Part shown: positions 35,630-47,526 of the stretch, piece after piece | Numbering within the stretch: position 1 is the first letter of the stretch | Layout of the letters: each line of letters begins with the position of its first letter | Assembly: GCA_051453625.1 (NCBI GenBank) | Contig: JBOZIK010000001.1 | Coordinates: forward strand, 47,361,463 to 47,425,462 | Reading direction: 5' to 3' | Source: Welwitschia mirabilis | Taxonomy: Eukaryota; Gnetophyta; Gnetopsida; Welwitschiales | Length of the DNA stretch: 64,000 nt | The notes under the pieces: model-generated | Told to the model about the DNA's origin: nothing | The model's database searches: none | What the model saw: the letters and a program-made list of their open reading frames with translations, nothing else | Program-made: the position numbers and the translations under genes

Positions 35630-36260
35630 ATTAGGCAACCCCAACATAGACTTAATCTAGCTCTTAAGCAAGTTGTTAAAGATGAAATCATTAAGATAAA
35701 ATATTGCTAGAATCATTTATGCCATAGTTGATAGTAAGTGAATTAGTCCTTTGATGGTAGTGCCTAAGAAAGATAAGAAATGAAGGATGTGCATTAATTT
35801 TAGAAAATTAAATGAAGTAACTAAAAAAAAAAGATCATTATTCTTTACTCTTTCTTGATCAGATACTCAATAGAATTCAAGGATATGCATTTTATTATTT
35901 TCTTGATGGATATAGTAGTTACAATTAGGTTTGTATTGCTAGTAAGAATTAGGCTAAAACTACTTTTACTTTACCTTTTAGTACTTTTGCTTTTATATGT
36001 GTGCCTTTTGAACTTTGCAATGCTCCTATTACTTTTCAACATGCTATGATGGATATCTTTTCTGATATGTTAGCAGATTTGATAAAAATTTTTATGAATG
36101 ACTTCTCTATTTATGTTGAAAATTTGAAACAAATCTTAAAAAGATTAGAGAAAGTCCTTGATAGCTGCATTTATAATGATCTACATTTGAGTTGAAAGAA
36201 AAGTTTATTCTTAGTTAAGAGTGAAATTGTTTTAAATCATCATATTTCAAAAAAAGAGTT
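35630..36260 (+). pseudogene. G1 reverse transcriptase
   Basis: NLALKQVVKDEIIKIK marks the RT start, followed by CINFRKLNEVT (CIDYRKLN in the family), then a frame-shifted FLDGYS-like segment and CVPFELCNAPITFQHAMM, matching MPFGLCNAPATFQ. The catalytic box is FMNDFSIY (about 36091-36114), where the first of the two family aspartates has become asparagine. The enzyme would copy element RNA into DNA; several stops and frameshifts make this copy inactive. Confidence 0.9.
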
Positions 36261-36989
36261 AGGATGGATCCTAAAAATGTTGGTATCATTAAAAACCTAA
36301 TTCCTCCAATCAATGTTAAACAAGTTCAATTCTTTTTTGGTCATTATGGTTTTTATCATTTGTTTATTCAGGATTATGCAAAAATTTGTAAACCCCTTTA
36401 CTCATTATTAAAAAAAAAAAAGCTAAATTTGAATGGAATAAATCTTATTAGCTTATTTTTAATAAACTTAAACTTTCTTATGCTTCTATTGTAATGGGAC
36501 CTGGTTGAGAAATAGATTTTGAATTAATGTGTGATGCTAGTAATTTTGCCATAGGCAAGATACTTTGTTAAAAATACAAAAATGATTTTAAAGTTATATC
36601 TTATCATAGTAAAACTTTATTTAGAACTCAAATGAATTATACTACTATAAAGAAAGAAATGTTAGTAATTATCTTTTGCCTTAATACACTTAGACATTAT
36701 CTTTTAGGCTTTTATATGAATATTTATACTAATCATACTGTGATTTAATACATTCTGACTAAGAAAAATTCGAGTGCTAGATTGATTAGATGGATCCTCT
36801 CATGCAAAAATTTAATTTGACCATTATTGATAAAGCAGGAAAGCATAATTGTGATGTTGATCATTTGTCTCATCTTTCTTCTACTCTTGATGATTCTATG
36901 ATTGATGATTCTTTTCTAGATGAACAACTTTTTAATATATCTTTTACTCATCCTTCTCCTTGGTATGCTGATATTGTTAATTACCTTGT
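36261..36989 (+). pseudogene. G1 RNase H
   Basis: After the connection segment (MDPKNVGIIKNLIPP, NVKQVQFFFGHYGFY) comes CVMLVIL-type sequence where the RNase H DASD strand is expected. Later segments match YYS-TL, the KE-LA--FAL helix, the TDH strand and, at 36790-36870, MQKFNLTIIDKAGKHNCDVDHLSHL, recognisable as the family's KGTEN-VADHLSR end. Frames are shifted twice. Confidence 0.85.
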
Positions 36990-37487
36990 NNNNNNNNNNN
37001 NNNNNNNNNNNNNNNNNNNNNNNNNNNNNNNNNNNNNNNNNNNNNNNNNNNNNNNNNNNNNNNNNNNNNNNNNNNNNNNNNNNNNNNNNNNNNNNNNNNN
37101 NNNNNNNNNNNNNNNNNNNNNNNNNNNNNNNNNNNNNNNNNNNNNNNNNNNNNNNNNNNNNNNNNNNNNNNNNNNNNNNNNNNNNNNNNNNNNNNNNNNN
37201 NNNNNNNNNNNNNNNNNNNNNNNNNNNNNNNNNNNNNNNNNNNNNNNNNNNNNNNNNNNNNNNNNNNNNNNNNNNNNNNNNNNNNNNNNNNNNNNNNNNN
37301 NNNNNNNNNNNNNNNNNNNNNNNNNNNNNNNNNNNNNNNNNNNNNNNNNNNNNNNNNNNNNNNNNNNNNNNNNNNNNNTACTCTTGTTGATTCTATGATT
37401 GATGATTCTTTTATAGTTGAACAACTTTTTAATATATCTTTTACTCATCCTTCTCCTTGGTATGCTGATATTGTTAATTACCTTGTT
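36883..37487 (+). repeat. Near-identical 107-base segments flanking an N gap
   Basis: The 107 bases before the gap (36883-36989) recur directly after it (37379-37485) with three differences. Flanking identity across a 389-base N run is typical of a gap filled by scaffolding over one locus, or of a short tandem duplication not resolved by the assembler. It lies between RNase H and integrase of G1. Confidence 0.85.
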
Positions 37488-38720
37488 ACCATAAAAACAC
37501 TACAACATTGAACTTATAGTCAAAGAAAATCCTTTCTCCATAGAATAGATGACCATAAATAGATAAAGCCACATCTTTATTATAGGTGTAAAGATCAAAT
37601 TATGTAAAAATGTATGCTTGATTGGGAACAATATAATACCCTTTATCTTTGTCATGATGATATTTGTGGAGGTCATTTAGTGAACAAAAAATAGCNNNNN
37701 NNNNNNNNNNNNNNNNNNNNNNNNNNNNNNNNNNNNNNNNNNNNNNNNNNNNNNNNNNNNNNNNNNNNNNNNNNNNNNNNNNNNNNNNNNNNNNNATGAA
37801 AATTATTCATTCTCATTTTCATTAGCTTACTTTTTTTAAAGATTCTTTTGATTTTGCTAGAAAGTGTGATCCATGTTTGTGTTATGGTAACCTTATTTGT
37901 GCTTAAGAGATGTCCCTCAGACCTATTCTTAAATGTGAACCTTTTGATTATTGAGGAACTGATTTTATAGGTCCTATTCACCCACCTTCTAATGATAAAA
38001 ATTATATTTTAGTGTCTATAAATTATGTTACTAAATGAGTTGAAGCTATTCCTACTACTTTAAATGATGTCCTAACTATTTGTACTTTTTTTAAAACTCA
38101 TATTTTTTAATGATTTGATTTTTTAGGATAATCATTAGTAATTAAAAAACTCATTTTATAAATCAAATTTTTAGAAAACTTCTTTTGTCCATTAGAATAG
38201 AACATAAAGTAGCTTGTGCTTATCATCCTCAGACCAATAGCCAAGTTGAAAATGCAAATAAAGAAATTTAAAAAATGTTACAAAAACTTATCTTTACTAA
38301 TAAAAAATCTTGGGCTTCTAAGATTAATAATATTCTTTGGGCTTACCATACTACTTAGCGTAATTCTCTTCATTTTTTACCTTATGAACTTGTGTACGAA
38401 AAAGTTTGTTTTTTACCTGTTGATGTGTGTTATAACTCTTATCATACTTCTCATTAACTTAATCTTGTAGATCTTTATGAGAATCTTAAACAGAGATTAG
38501 CCAAATTAAATTATCTTAATAAAAGAGGTACTCATGATATACATTGTCAATTAATCCACAAAGCCTAAGCTAAGTTCAAACTTGATAGAAAGTTACTTCA
38601 CAAAAACTTTAAACATATTCTAATGGCTCTATTAAGATTTTTAACTTAGAGACTAAGAAGATTCAGAAAGTTAATGGATAAAGGTTGAAACCATACAAAA
38701 AAAATCTTTTGATGCAATCT
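37488..38720 (+). pseudogene. G1 integrase
   Basis: LCHDDICGGHLVNKK gives the HH part and RKCDPCLCYGN the CC part of the zinc-binding HHCC domain, separated by a 100-base gap. The core follows: FDYRGTDFIGPI-like sequence (stop at one codon), then YVTKWVEAIPT (stop at tryptophan), a degraded ISDGGTHF segment and AYHPQTNSQVE-type sequence. The C-terminal part (to about 38710) matches the LFNSRLKLFPGKL ... VNGQRLK region of Athila-type integrases in word order. It would insert the DNA copy into the genome; this copy is inactive. Confidence 0.88.
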
Positions 38721-40965
38721 TGAACATGGTAGAAGCACTTGTTTTGGAGGTTTTCCTCAATGAAGAAGACTTCCATCCTATCATTGTTTGAATTCTTTCT
38801 TACCTTATTCCTTTAGTGGATGTTATGATGTTACTTGATTATCTTTTACACTTGACTTATGTATTATTTTTTTACAACTAGTATTCATACTTGGGCATTT
38901 TATAGTGATAAGATTATATTTACTCAATCTTAAGACATTTTCATATCTATGGACTTCACTTTAAAGGAAGATGCCTTAGCTCTTATGCTTTTTTTGCAAT
39001 GGTGTGAGGTCTTTAGTTGTTTAGGATTTTTTTTTTTTTTTGTTGTGTGTTTCATCTCACTTATTCAACTTTGTCGTTTTAAGTATGTGATAATGTGAGA
39101 ATTATTCAAATAAAAAAACAAAAAAAGAGAAAGAAGAGAAAGAAAATAATAATCATAATCTATTGTATTTATGCTTAAAGAATAATACATGATCATTATG
39201 ATGTCCTATCACACTAAGGTAAATATTTCTAAAAGGAACCTTTAGCAGTACTAGTAGCTATGAGAACTCCACTAAGGGCTTAGTTGTTCATGCTTTGTGA
39301 GTCCTTACTTTTTTTACTATAGTTGCACTCCCATCATCATGGAAAAAATATAATAAATTTTGAGGCTATGGGATCGGCGGTATTTCTAATATCATCAAAG
39401 GCATTGCTTGCTTCTTAGACTCTTAATATTTCAATATAATCATTTCACTTTTGATGATTCATATATGTTTTAGAGTATGAGTAGGTGAGTTTATTGTTAA
39501 GTAGTTTTAGATCTTATCATTTATTATTTTCAACACTTGAATTTTTTTTGATATTGTCATAATCACTACCTTTTCGAGTGGAATTTTATGAAGTTTATAC
39601 ATTTTGTCATGCATTTTTACTTAAGTGGCTTTATGATGTCTTCCATGAGGGTTTTCTAAGTTATAATTTAGGATATATAAGCAATCTTCTCCATATTCTT
39701 TGCATCCATTTTCCTTCTGATTTTCTTTAATTTTTTAAGTTTGTTATTTTAAAGTCATTTTTGCATTTTCTCATCTTTACTTAGGACCTTATCATTTAGT
39801 AGTTTCCTTGTTGTTCATTCATAACATATCATTTCCTTTTAGCATTAGAATTAAATAGAAAATCTTTTGTGCTTCATATATTTTATTAGATTCCTTGTGT
39901 CTTTTAGAGTTCAATACTTTATTTTGTTTCCTTTTTAATTTGGACACATTCATTCAATTTTTATTATCAGGTTTTATCTTAGTTAATATGTTTTCTTTAT
40001 TCCTATTTTTCATTTATTTTAAGTTTCTTTATTCATCTTAATTTTTCATGATTCTTTCTCATTAGCTTTTTTTTCCAACTTTCTGATAAATTCTGATACC
40101 TTTATGATAATATCCAAGTCTAATCTTTTTTGCTGACATCTTTATTTTTTGTAAAATTTTTTAAAATTCCATCATCCATCTAGTTGTCTAGATGACATAG
40201 GCAGATGATAGTCTGATTTTTTTTTTTTTATAGTCATCTTAGGCTGTCGTCCAAATGATGTGACTAGATGACAGTGCAATAAAACCATAACTAAATCCCT
40301 TATTCCTCATTTTTCTTCATTTTGTCATCATTGTTGTCTATACCTTTGAGAGATGACAACTTCCCTGATCCCTACCATTGCTTTGTATTTTGTCCCTCTG
40401 AGATTTGATTTCAGATTTGTGAGATTTTGTGAATTCTTGAAAATGAGGTATGTTTTCTCTTCCTCATCTTTTTTTAAAAATTCTTTCTCCCATCTGTTAG
40501 CCTTTCAATGTGTAGTTTTCACATATATTAATTAGTTTTTTGTGCTCTTTGATTTGGAATTTACAGATTTGATTTTCACTATGTATTTCGAAAGTTCAAT
40601 TATGCATTTTATAAGAAAGTTTAGATTATTATCTTTAACACTCAATTTCTCACAAATTGTAAGTCAAAACATAGTGGTCCTTTAGGGTAAATTGATTAGT
40701 TCAATGTGTTCTACGATTTTACTAGATTAGATTTTTCATTTAAGTGCTTTAAATTTTTACCTTATGTGGGGCCCACTTAAAAAATTATTTTTCCATTTTT
40801 CATGTGTTTCAAAATTTTCTTCTCATGACTATTCAATATGAGATGTATTGATATCTTTAGGGGTTAGGACATATTTTCATCATTTTTTACATTTTTATTA
40901 ATTTTGAGGATTGTTGTTAAGCATCCATGTGACGTGTTTAGCTTGTCTATCCAATATTGCATAAT
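38721..40965 (+). other. G1 post-pol untranslated region
   Basis: Long T-rich region without a convincing gene, as is usual downstream of pol in Athila-like elements. Poly-T runs lie near 39028 and 40217. The motif catctagttgtctagatgac (40176-40195) and gactagatgacag (40261) repeat the GATGAC-type motif of the leader. A 60-codon frame at 40353 has no family features. Confidence 0.6.
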
Positions 40966-42245
40966 GTTTTTGCATATTTTTGACTTAGTAGGCCTCATAC
41001 ACATAGAGATAGATAGACTAATGCTAAGGCTAAAGCTGTAGAGTAAGAGGTGATTCTATTAGTGCTGCCAAAGATTAAGTGTGCAGAGCCTCTGCATCCT
41101 CCACCTCAACACAGACATTTAGTTACCATTCAAACCACTACTATCCATGTTAAGCATTATTGTAGAGACTTTATGAGTAGACTAAATCTAGAGGTTGATC
41201 AAAGGCTCTCTAATCTTCAGCTCCAATAGATTCTAGATGCATATAGGACATATTATGTATCAAAGATCAGAGAATTTTATGACATAATACACATTGAGTA
41301 ATAGCCTGATTCTCGTGGTTACCTCATGAACATCACTGTAGCTTCTATATGGGATCACGAGATAGCTGTACTCCCAAAAAACATTACAGTAGTTACAAAT
41401 CTAGGTGGTGTTGGGAGTTTATACATTCATTTTGTTGGAGGTATGAGGAAGTTTTATACATATGGTGTAGTATTAGACATCCTAGTAGATTTGATGCTAG
41501 ATAGGCAGGGAGCTCTTGTGACTCAGTTGACCTCTACATATAAAGTTTTACACTAAGAGGCTAATCCATAACATCATCCCTTCATTTTATGGTAGCCATG
41601 TTATGGTTACACATTTATAGATTTTGGCAGCATTTCTGTAGGATAAGCAGATGGATTTACCTATCTTTATTTGGAGGAGACTTAGGTCGATGGTTGAGAC
41701 ACAGCAGTTATAGACTCTGGCATATCCATACCTCTTCTCAGTCTTATTTCGATAATTTGAGATACCAGAGCCCATAGGTGAGCAACGCCTTTTGCATATT
41801 TAGACTTTAGCTCACTATCTTTAGGACATGAACATGTAGATGTTAGAAGAGGTAGAGAGACCTCAAGTATAGAGATCTACGATTGAAGTTACATTAGAGC
41901 AGATTCAGACCCTCCTGGTAGAGGCTACTAAGACTATTAGGGATTTCATTAACAGAGGTATTTAGATATTAGATCAAAGGATCCAGACATTAGAGCAAAG
42001 GAAATAGATAGTTGAAAGAACAGTTTAGCACTTTGAGAAGCAGATAGTCGGCATATGTCAGTGTGTCATATCCATAGAGTAGAGCACGACAATTAACCTC
42101 CTAGAGGTAGTCTATATATATAAGATAAGATATTTCATACCTTATCTACATCATTGGATCTTCATTTCCTTGTAGACTCTGAGCATTCCTCATCTTCTCC
42201 TCTTGTACCTTAGCTTGCTGCTTATACAGAGTTTATCATGAGATA
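40966..42245 (+). pseudogene. G1 post-pol ORF (Athila ORF / plant transposon protein type)
   Basis: A frame open except for TAG/TAA runs from about 40990 to 41556: VTIQTTTIHVKHYCRDF, LNLEVDQRLSNLQLQQI, VSKIREFYDII, then MNITVASIWDHEIAVLP. An -REFY- segment followed by a V-G--- strand is the pattern of the extra ORF of Athila-like elements (Pfam ATHILA ORF-1 / putative plant transposon protein type). After a frameshift, 41840-42121 encodes a clear coiled coil (IEVTLEQIQTLLVEATKTI, RIQTLEQRK). Its role in the family is not established; an envelope-like function has been proposed. The assignment rests on pattern only. Confidence 0.6.
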
Positions 42246-42780
42246 TCGAGGGGAGTGAATTTTATCATATTTTATATCCCCCCTCTATACTTTTTGGTAC
42301 TAAAACTCATAATTATATATATACACATATTATTATTTTTTTTTTTAGCATGGTGTAGTTTTGATTTTCATTCTTATCCTTCTTTTCACATTTCATGATG
42401 GGGATCAACTATATTTATCATAATCTTTTTATTTATTTGTTGTACATTTGATAAGGGGCTTTTAATTATTAATGTATTCATTCACTATCTATTTAAAAAT
42501 TTTTATTATAGGTTTCTATTTTCCAAGAATAATTTTTAAGTCTGTCATCATCCATATCATCCAAATGATAACCTAGATGACGATATTATCAGTAACTCAA
42601 TTAGATGAAATGTTTAATTTTTTATTTTTACATAGTTCAGTCTAAAACTCTAAGCTTTTTGAAAATTTTTCTAAGATGATTTTTCAATACCTTAGTTTTT
42701 TTAATTATTGGATAAGTTGATTTACAATCATAGTTAACCACCTAGTTTTATCAGGAACTGACAATGCTAAGTGGAAGCTA
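42246..42780 (+). other. G1 3' end before the LTR
   Basis: AT-rich, with further atccaaatgataacctagatgacg motifs near 42560. The last bases, aagtggaagcta, form a modest polypurine tract directly before the 3' LTR. Confidence 0.5.
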
Positions 42781-43886
42781 TGTTGCACTGCCAACTTGCA
42801 TGTATTTAATAGGGTATTTTGAGTAGTTTTTCAAGATATTAAACAAGTTTATGCTAAATTTCTATGATAATGGAGAAATGAGATGAAAGATATAAAAACA
42901 TGCAATCTTCATGATATTTTACAGCATTTAAAGCAGTTTACAATATTTTCTATTTTGAATAAAACTTCTTGCAAACATTAAGATTGATGCATCACATAGA
43001 CACTTGTAAAAATCCTATCATTCACTTCATCGTTTAGACAACCATACAGACAACAAAACATTTAAGCTAACAAGGATGCTGACTGAAATTAATTTGATAG
43101 ATGACATGAAATTATTATGAGATGGCATTATCCCCTGTATTATTCAGATGATTATTAGGATGACATCTGTTATAACTCTTCACTGAACTTCATCTAACTT
43201 TTTCCATTTGTCTTTATGTTTCTTATGTAATTATTATGGTTGTATCCACACCTATTTGTATTGCTTATTTGTGAGTCTATTTTTATTAATAAGTATCAAC
43301 TCTAACTTTAGCTCCTGGTTGTCTTTGCTTACACCAGAAATTCTCGTGATAGGAGATCGAAGGTCTAAAGATTTATCCATTGTAGTTGCAAAGAGACATC
43401 TTCCTTGTTATTAGGTTGTGCGTCCTCCATTAAGGTGCGACTACTTTGTAACACAGATGTTGGTTCAAAATTAATTTAAAAAACTCTATTCTATTTTTTT
43501 ATGCTTATTGTATACTTATCCCTTATAGTTTATGTTTCTTCTAATTTCGTGATAGCTTCTTAAGTGATATAGATTATGAGGGCAACCTTTATTAAGATTG
43601 AGCTTTATTAGTTTATATGCATTGTCTTTTTCTTTCCTAGATTAACTTTGAATAAGTGTATTTTCGTTGTTTTTTTATGCTTTTTTATCTATTTTTGTTA
43701 TTAGAGTATGTAGGTGTTTTATCTTAAAATCAATTCTCTTTCTTCTAGCCTGTGCCTTTGATAGATTACAACATTCGAGTCCACTCTCATCTATATTAGT
43801 GTGTTGTGTTGTGTAAATCTATATTTATTTGTGAATAACAAAATCTTCTTAGGAGCATAAAATTTACCCAAATATACACCACAACA
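42781..43886 (+). repeat. G1 3' LTR
   Basis: Begins tgttgcactgccaacttg and ends acaccacaaca. Same length as the 5' LTR, with scattered transitions along the whole alignment, so the insertion is not recent. Confidence 0.92.
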
Positions 43887-45229
43887 ATAATTATCTCCAA
43901 TGATCTATTACCTATTAAAAACTTCAAGATACTTTTATGTAGATCATTAATTTTTAAATGTAGACATTCACATTTCTTCTCTTTTATTATTGAAATATTT
44001 TGAAGATATCTAATTCTCTTTTTACATTGTACTTCTTGATTTCTTGAAGTTTTTTGTCAAGATTCAATTTGAGTAACAACATCTTCTTTTCTTATTCACA
44101 TTATATTATTTCCTTCTTCAAGAGAATGTTCTCTTTAAAAATCTTTTTTCTTTTCTTCAAAGAACTCAAGATAGGCATCCATTATATCTTCATCTTTGTC
44201 CTTATCTTCTTTTACATTTCCTTTTATTCTTTTTTCTTTGATTTTTATTTCATCTTCTTTCATAATAGATAATCAATCTACTTCTTCATTATTTTCTTTA
44301 CCACCTATAAGTGTTGAGACATTTTCTAAGTCTAATTTATAGGGACCAGTTAAATCAAAATTAAAACCATCATTTATATTAGTGATGATTGCCATATTAG
44401 ATGAAGTGAATATCAAGAGAGATATTCTCTTATTTTCATGAGTTTCCTTTTTATCTGATTCATCATTCCAAGTGTCCATATTGCATCTATCTCTGGAGTC
44501 TTTTGATGCCTTCTTTTTTTTTGTTGTTTGGACACTCAACTATCATGTCTTTAAATCCTGTGCAAGTTAGCATTACATACTTTTTAAATTTAAAGTTTTT
44601 ATTAGGTATTAAGGATGTGTCACAATCTCTCCTATTTATTCATTTATTTATTTCTAATATCTCCTTGAATTTTCTAGTAAATAATGCTAGTTCTTCATTC
44701 ATGTTAGAATTAGAATTAGAAGAATAAAAGCTAGGAGAATTATCATTGTTATTATGTTTAGATGAATCTTTGTGAAGATGCCTTAGCTCAAATGTTAAGA
44801 TGTCACTCACCAATTCCTTTATATTGATGTTATTAATATTCTTTATGTCTTTAATTTATAATACCTTTTTTTCATAGGATTTTAGAAGAGACTTGATAGC
44901 TTCTTAATAATTTAACTAGATTTAAAAGGTTCTCCAAGTTCCCAAACTCCATTGATAATGTCCATAAGCTTATCATTGAATCTTGTGAAGGTTTTCTCAT
45001 ATTGCATTCAAATTTTTTGAAATTATGTTATGAGCATTTGTTTCTTAGTCTTTCTTAATTTGATTTATTCCTTCATATGTTACCTAAAAGTGATAGCACA
45101 TATGTTTTATGATTGTAAACTTTCTTATTCTTTTTATAATATTCTAATTGAGTGTGTGACATATTGCATTCATTACCTTCTTATTAAGAATTAACTAATC
45201 TTTATCTTTTCATGATCTCTTTTGTTTGA
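43887..45229 (-). pseudogene. Copia-2 gag, C-terminal two thirds
   Basis: Minus-strand translation from 45229 gives a VTYEGINQIKK segment (matching the family's THEGT-QVK), then FTRFNDKLMDIINGVWELGE (the FTR---I---L--LG block), KIL-type SLPK region, and LALFTRKFKE. A knuckle follows near 44570-44530, CTGFKDMIVECPNNKKK, with the first cysteine changed and H replaced. After it comes an acidic 88-codon frame (44539-44273) and a glutamate/lysine-rich coiled coil to 43890. The gene is cut by E2 at 45230 and by G1 at 43886. Confidence 0.8.
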
Positions 45230-46697
45230 TGTTTACATACAAAAATTAACATTCCAAGTAAGTATATTTCATCAATTTTATATAGAAAAAGATATTAAAT
45301 TAGTCTTTTTATCATAAAATAATATCTTCTACCCTTTTTATCATATTCATGAAATTATGATTTTTCTTATAACATTTTTAGGTTATTACTATTATCTAAA
45401 AGACATTTTGCAAATTGAAGATAATCCATCAAAAAATACTGATTTCACTATCTAGGTCACTAGGGCTAGTGGTATTTCAGGGTAAAATCAATTCATTCTT
45501 ACATTCTTGAATTCTTATAAGAAAGACATCACATTTCACTTATGGGCTTAATTAGATAATAAATCATATTTAACCTTTAACTTTGATGATAAATGATGAA
45601 AGTATAAAATAATACATTACAACATGTGGTAGCAATGAGGACAATGACATAGATGATACATGGCATGAAATCTAGGGATAGCTACACCATCATTCAAAGT
45701 GTATCTCATCTCCTTCTTTTTTCATAAGAAGGAAAGAAATCCTCCATTAAAGCTACATATCAAATTTTGTAACTTCCTTGTCAAGTAACTACCTAATAAG
45801 CGTAATCCCTCTAATGTAATCACCCATCAACCACTACATGTCAAATATTCCTAGACCTTTTCTCATCTATAAAAGAGCCTTGGCCCTTTACTGTAAAGGA
45901 TATTTGATTCAAAAATGTAGTGGGAATACTTAGAGCATCATGACATGATGGCTTTCTAAGCACCTCCTTTAGGAGTGGGCTTGATCTAAGGCTAGTTTGA
46001 GAAGTTCATTTTAGTTTCATCTTTCTCTCTTAATGTAATGTAGTTTCTAAATTAAGATAAGAAATAGTTATTCATTCTTTTATTTCTAATACACATTAAC
46101 ATGATAACAATAATCTTTAGGTGAGACTCTTTCTTATTATTAATATTATCATAGTTGTTTATTCTTTTATTTTTAGTGCATATTAACATGTTATTAGTAA
46201 CCTTTAGATGAGACTACATCATCAAGATCTTTAGGATTGAGTGAATTCTCTAAGTTAACTTTTTGGTTGTAATTGTTATTATGATATAGATCTTTAAGAC
46301 AATTGTACATTCTTTTCATGTTTATAAAATACTATGAAGGATCAAAGTAATTATTAATTCACTAATACGAATGTGGTACATGAGATTATGTTACAAAACC
46401 TAAGCCACCATGAGTGGATTATTTGAAGTTTATGTTTCAACAGTACAGGAAGTTTTGGAGTGAAAGTGGGTTATTGAACAAGTCAAACTAAACCTCCAAA
46501 TCATGCTCATCTTCATACATCACCAAACTTAGTTTACAAAATTATATTAAACTCGTGGATTTTCCTTTTATTTCATTTCATTACAGGATTAATTATTATG
46601 CTACTTTTGATAAGTTTACCATAAGTATCCTTATGAAAAAAATGATACTGAGTCATCATTTAGTTTATTTCAGTTTGATTGCACTCAATAATAAAAA
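45230..46697 (+). repeat. E2 5' LTR with TATA box
   Basis: Direct repeat of 51934-53433. A TATA element, ctataaaaga, lies at 45868-45877. Landmarks aaccactacatgtcaaatat and tgatctaaggctagtttgag recur in the other LTR, and the second also in the E1 LTRs. A 111-codon frame at 46555 spans the LTR end and primer site and is not called. Confidence 0.85.
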
Positions 46698-46702
46698 GAT
46701 TT

Positions 46703-46720
46703 TGGTGTTGTTGATAAGGA
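46703..46720 (+). promoter_or_regulatory. E2 primer-binding site (tRNA-Asp type, decayed)
   Basis: tggtgttgttgataagga occupies the place just after the LTR. It matches tggcgccgttgccgggga at 11 of 18 positions, and six of the seven differences are C-to-T or G-to-A. Confidence 0.65.
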
Positions 46721-47526
46721 TATTGGTATTGCATCTTTTCAAAAGCATGTACTTTTTCTTTCTTGTAAGTTTTTTGGTTAGTTTTTATTTTTTTAATGAT
46801 TGGTACTTGTCTATTTGTAGTAAAAGCCAAAATATTCCTTTTCTTTTTGTTTTAAAGTGTTTTTTTTTTTTTTTTAGTGGTTGGTACTAATTTTGTTTTA
46901 ATGAAACTTGAACTAGTCTCTTTTTGCATTTAGTTTAGTTTTTCTACTCTAATATGAGATATATCTTTGTACCTAATATTTTGTATTATAGGTCTAATGC
47001 TTTTTCTATTGGTTGTAACCAAAATCAACATTTAAAAAGTTTTAAAAACTAAACTAGAACTCTAACTTGTTGTGTTTTTTCTTTTTATTTTTGTAAATTT
47101 TTTATAAATTATTTTAATTTCTATTCTGTGTTTTCAATTTTTGATAAAAAATTTTGAAATGAAAACCGTTTAGGATTTGGTTTCTTAGGTTTTTTTTTCT
47201 AAGTTACAATCATTTTGATTTTTTATTAATTATTTTTGTACCTTGAAATGTGAAACATTTTGTGTGGCCTCGAGCATAAACTAATTGTGTGGCCTCGAGC
47301 ATAAACTAACTCTTTTTCTAAGCCATTTTGCCTTTAAAAGACTAATTTTTCCATCTTCCCTGACTAACATAATTGACCTTTTTGCTCTAAGAACCTTTAA
47401 ACTTTGCATATGTTCTCTTCTCTCCTCTCTGAAAATTTTATGATACTGGGCCTCCTCTAGAACTATAAAAATTTATCAAAACATAATCTTTTAGTGAATT
47501 TCATAGACCATTTTTTGAAACTAAAC
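46721..47526 (+). other. E2 leader
   Basis: T-rich non-coding sequence with several gtaagttttttgg-like words that could act as splice donors. It contains the 25-base perfect tandem duplication listed below. Confidence 0.5.
47261..47310 (+). repeat. 25-base tandem duplication
   Basis: tgtgtggcctcgagcataaa plus ctaa(t/c) occurs twice in a row, identical except for the last base. It is unusually GC-rich for the window and much better preserved than its surroundings. Confidence 0.92.

Larger units (their letters stand above)
31111..43886 (+). mobile_element. G1: nearly complete Athila-like Ty3/gypsy element
   Basis: Identical-length LTRs (1106 bases: 31111-32216 and 42781-43886) flank a primer site, gag, protease, RT, RNase H, integrase and, after pol, a separate decayed ORF (about 40970-42245). 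The domain order PR-RT-RH-IN defines Ty3/gypsy. The catalytic box FMNDF (FMDDF in the family), the tRNA-Asp primer and the long 3' region with an extra ORF indicate the Athila/Tat branch. Stops, frameshifts and two gaps (36990-37378 and 37696-37795) mean no intact protein. Five-base flanks (agcat, ataat) match at three positions only. Confidence 0.92.

Noticed and set aside
36790-37448. Long frames across the N gap on both strands
   Set aside because: Most of their length is unknown bases; only the flanking RNase H end and the duplicated segment are real sequence.
41587-41777. Overlapping 62-codon frames on both strands
   Set aside because: Same bases as the frameshifted G1 post-pol ORF; neither short frame fits better than that ORF.
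46555-46890. 111-codon frame
   Set aside because: Crosses the end of the E2 5' LTR and the primer site, so it cannot be a natural gene of the element; composition is that of random T-rich DNA.
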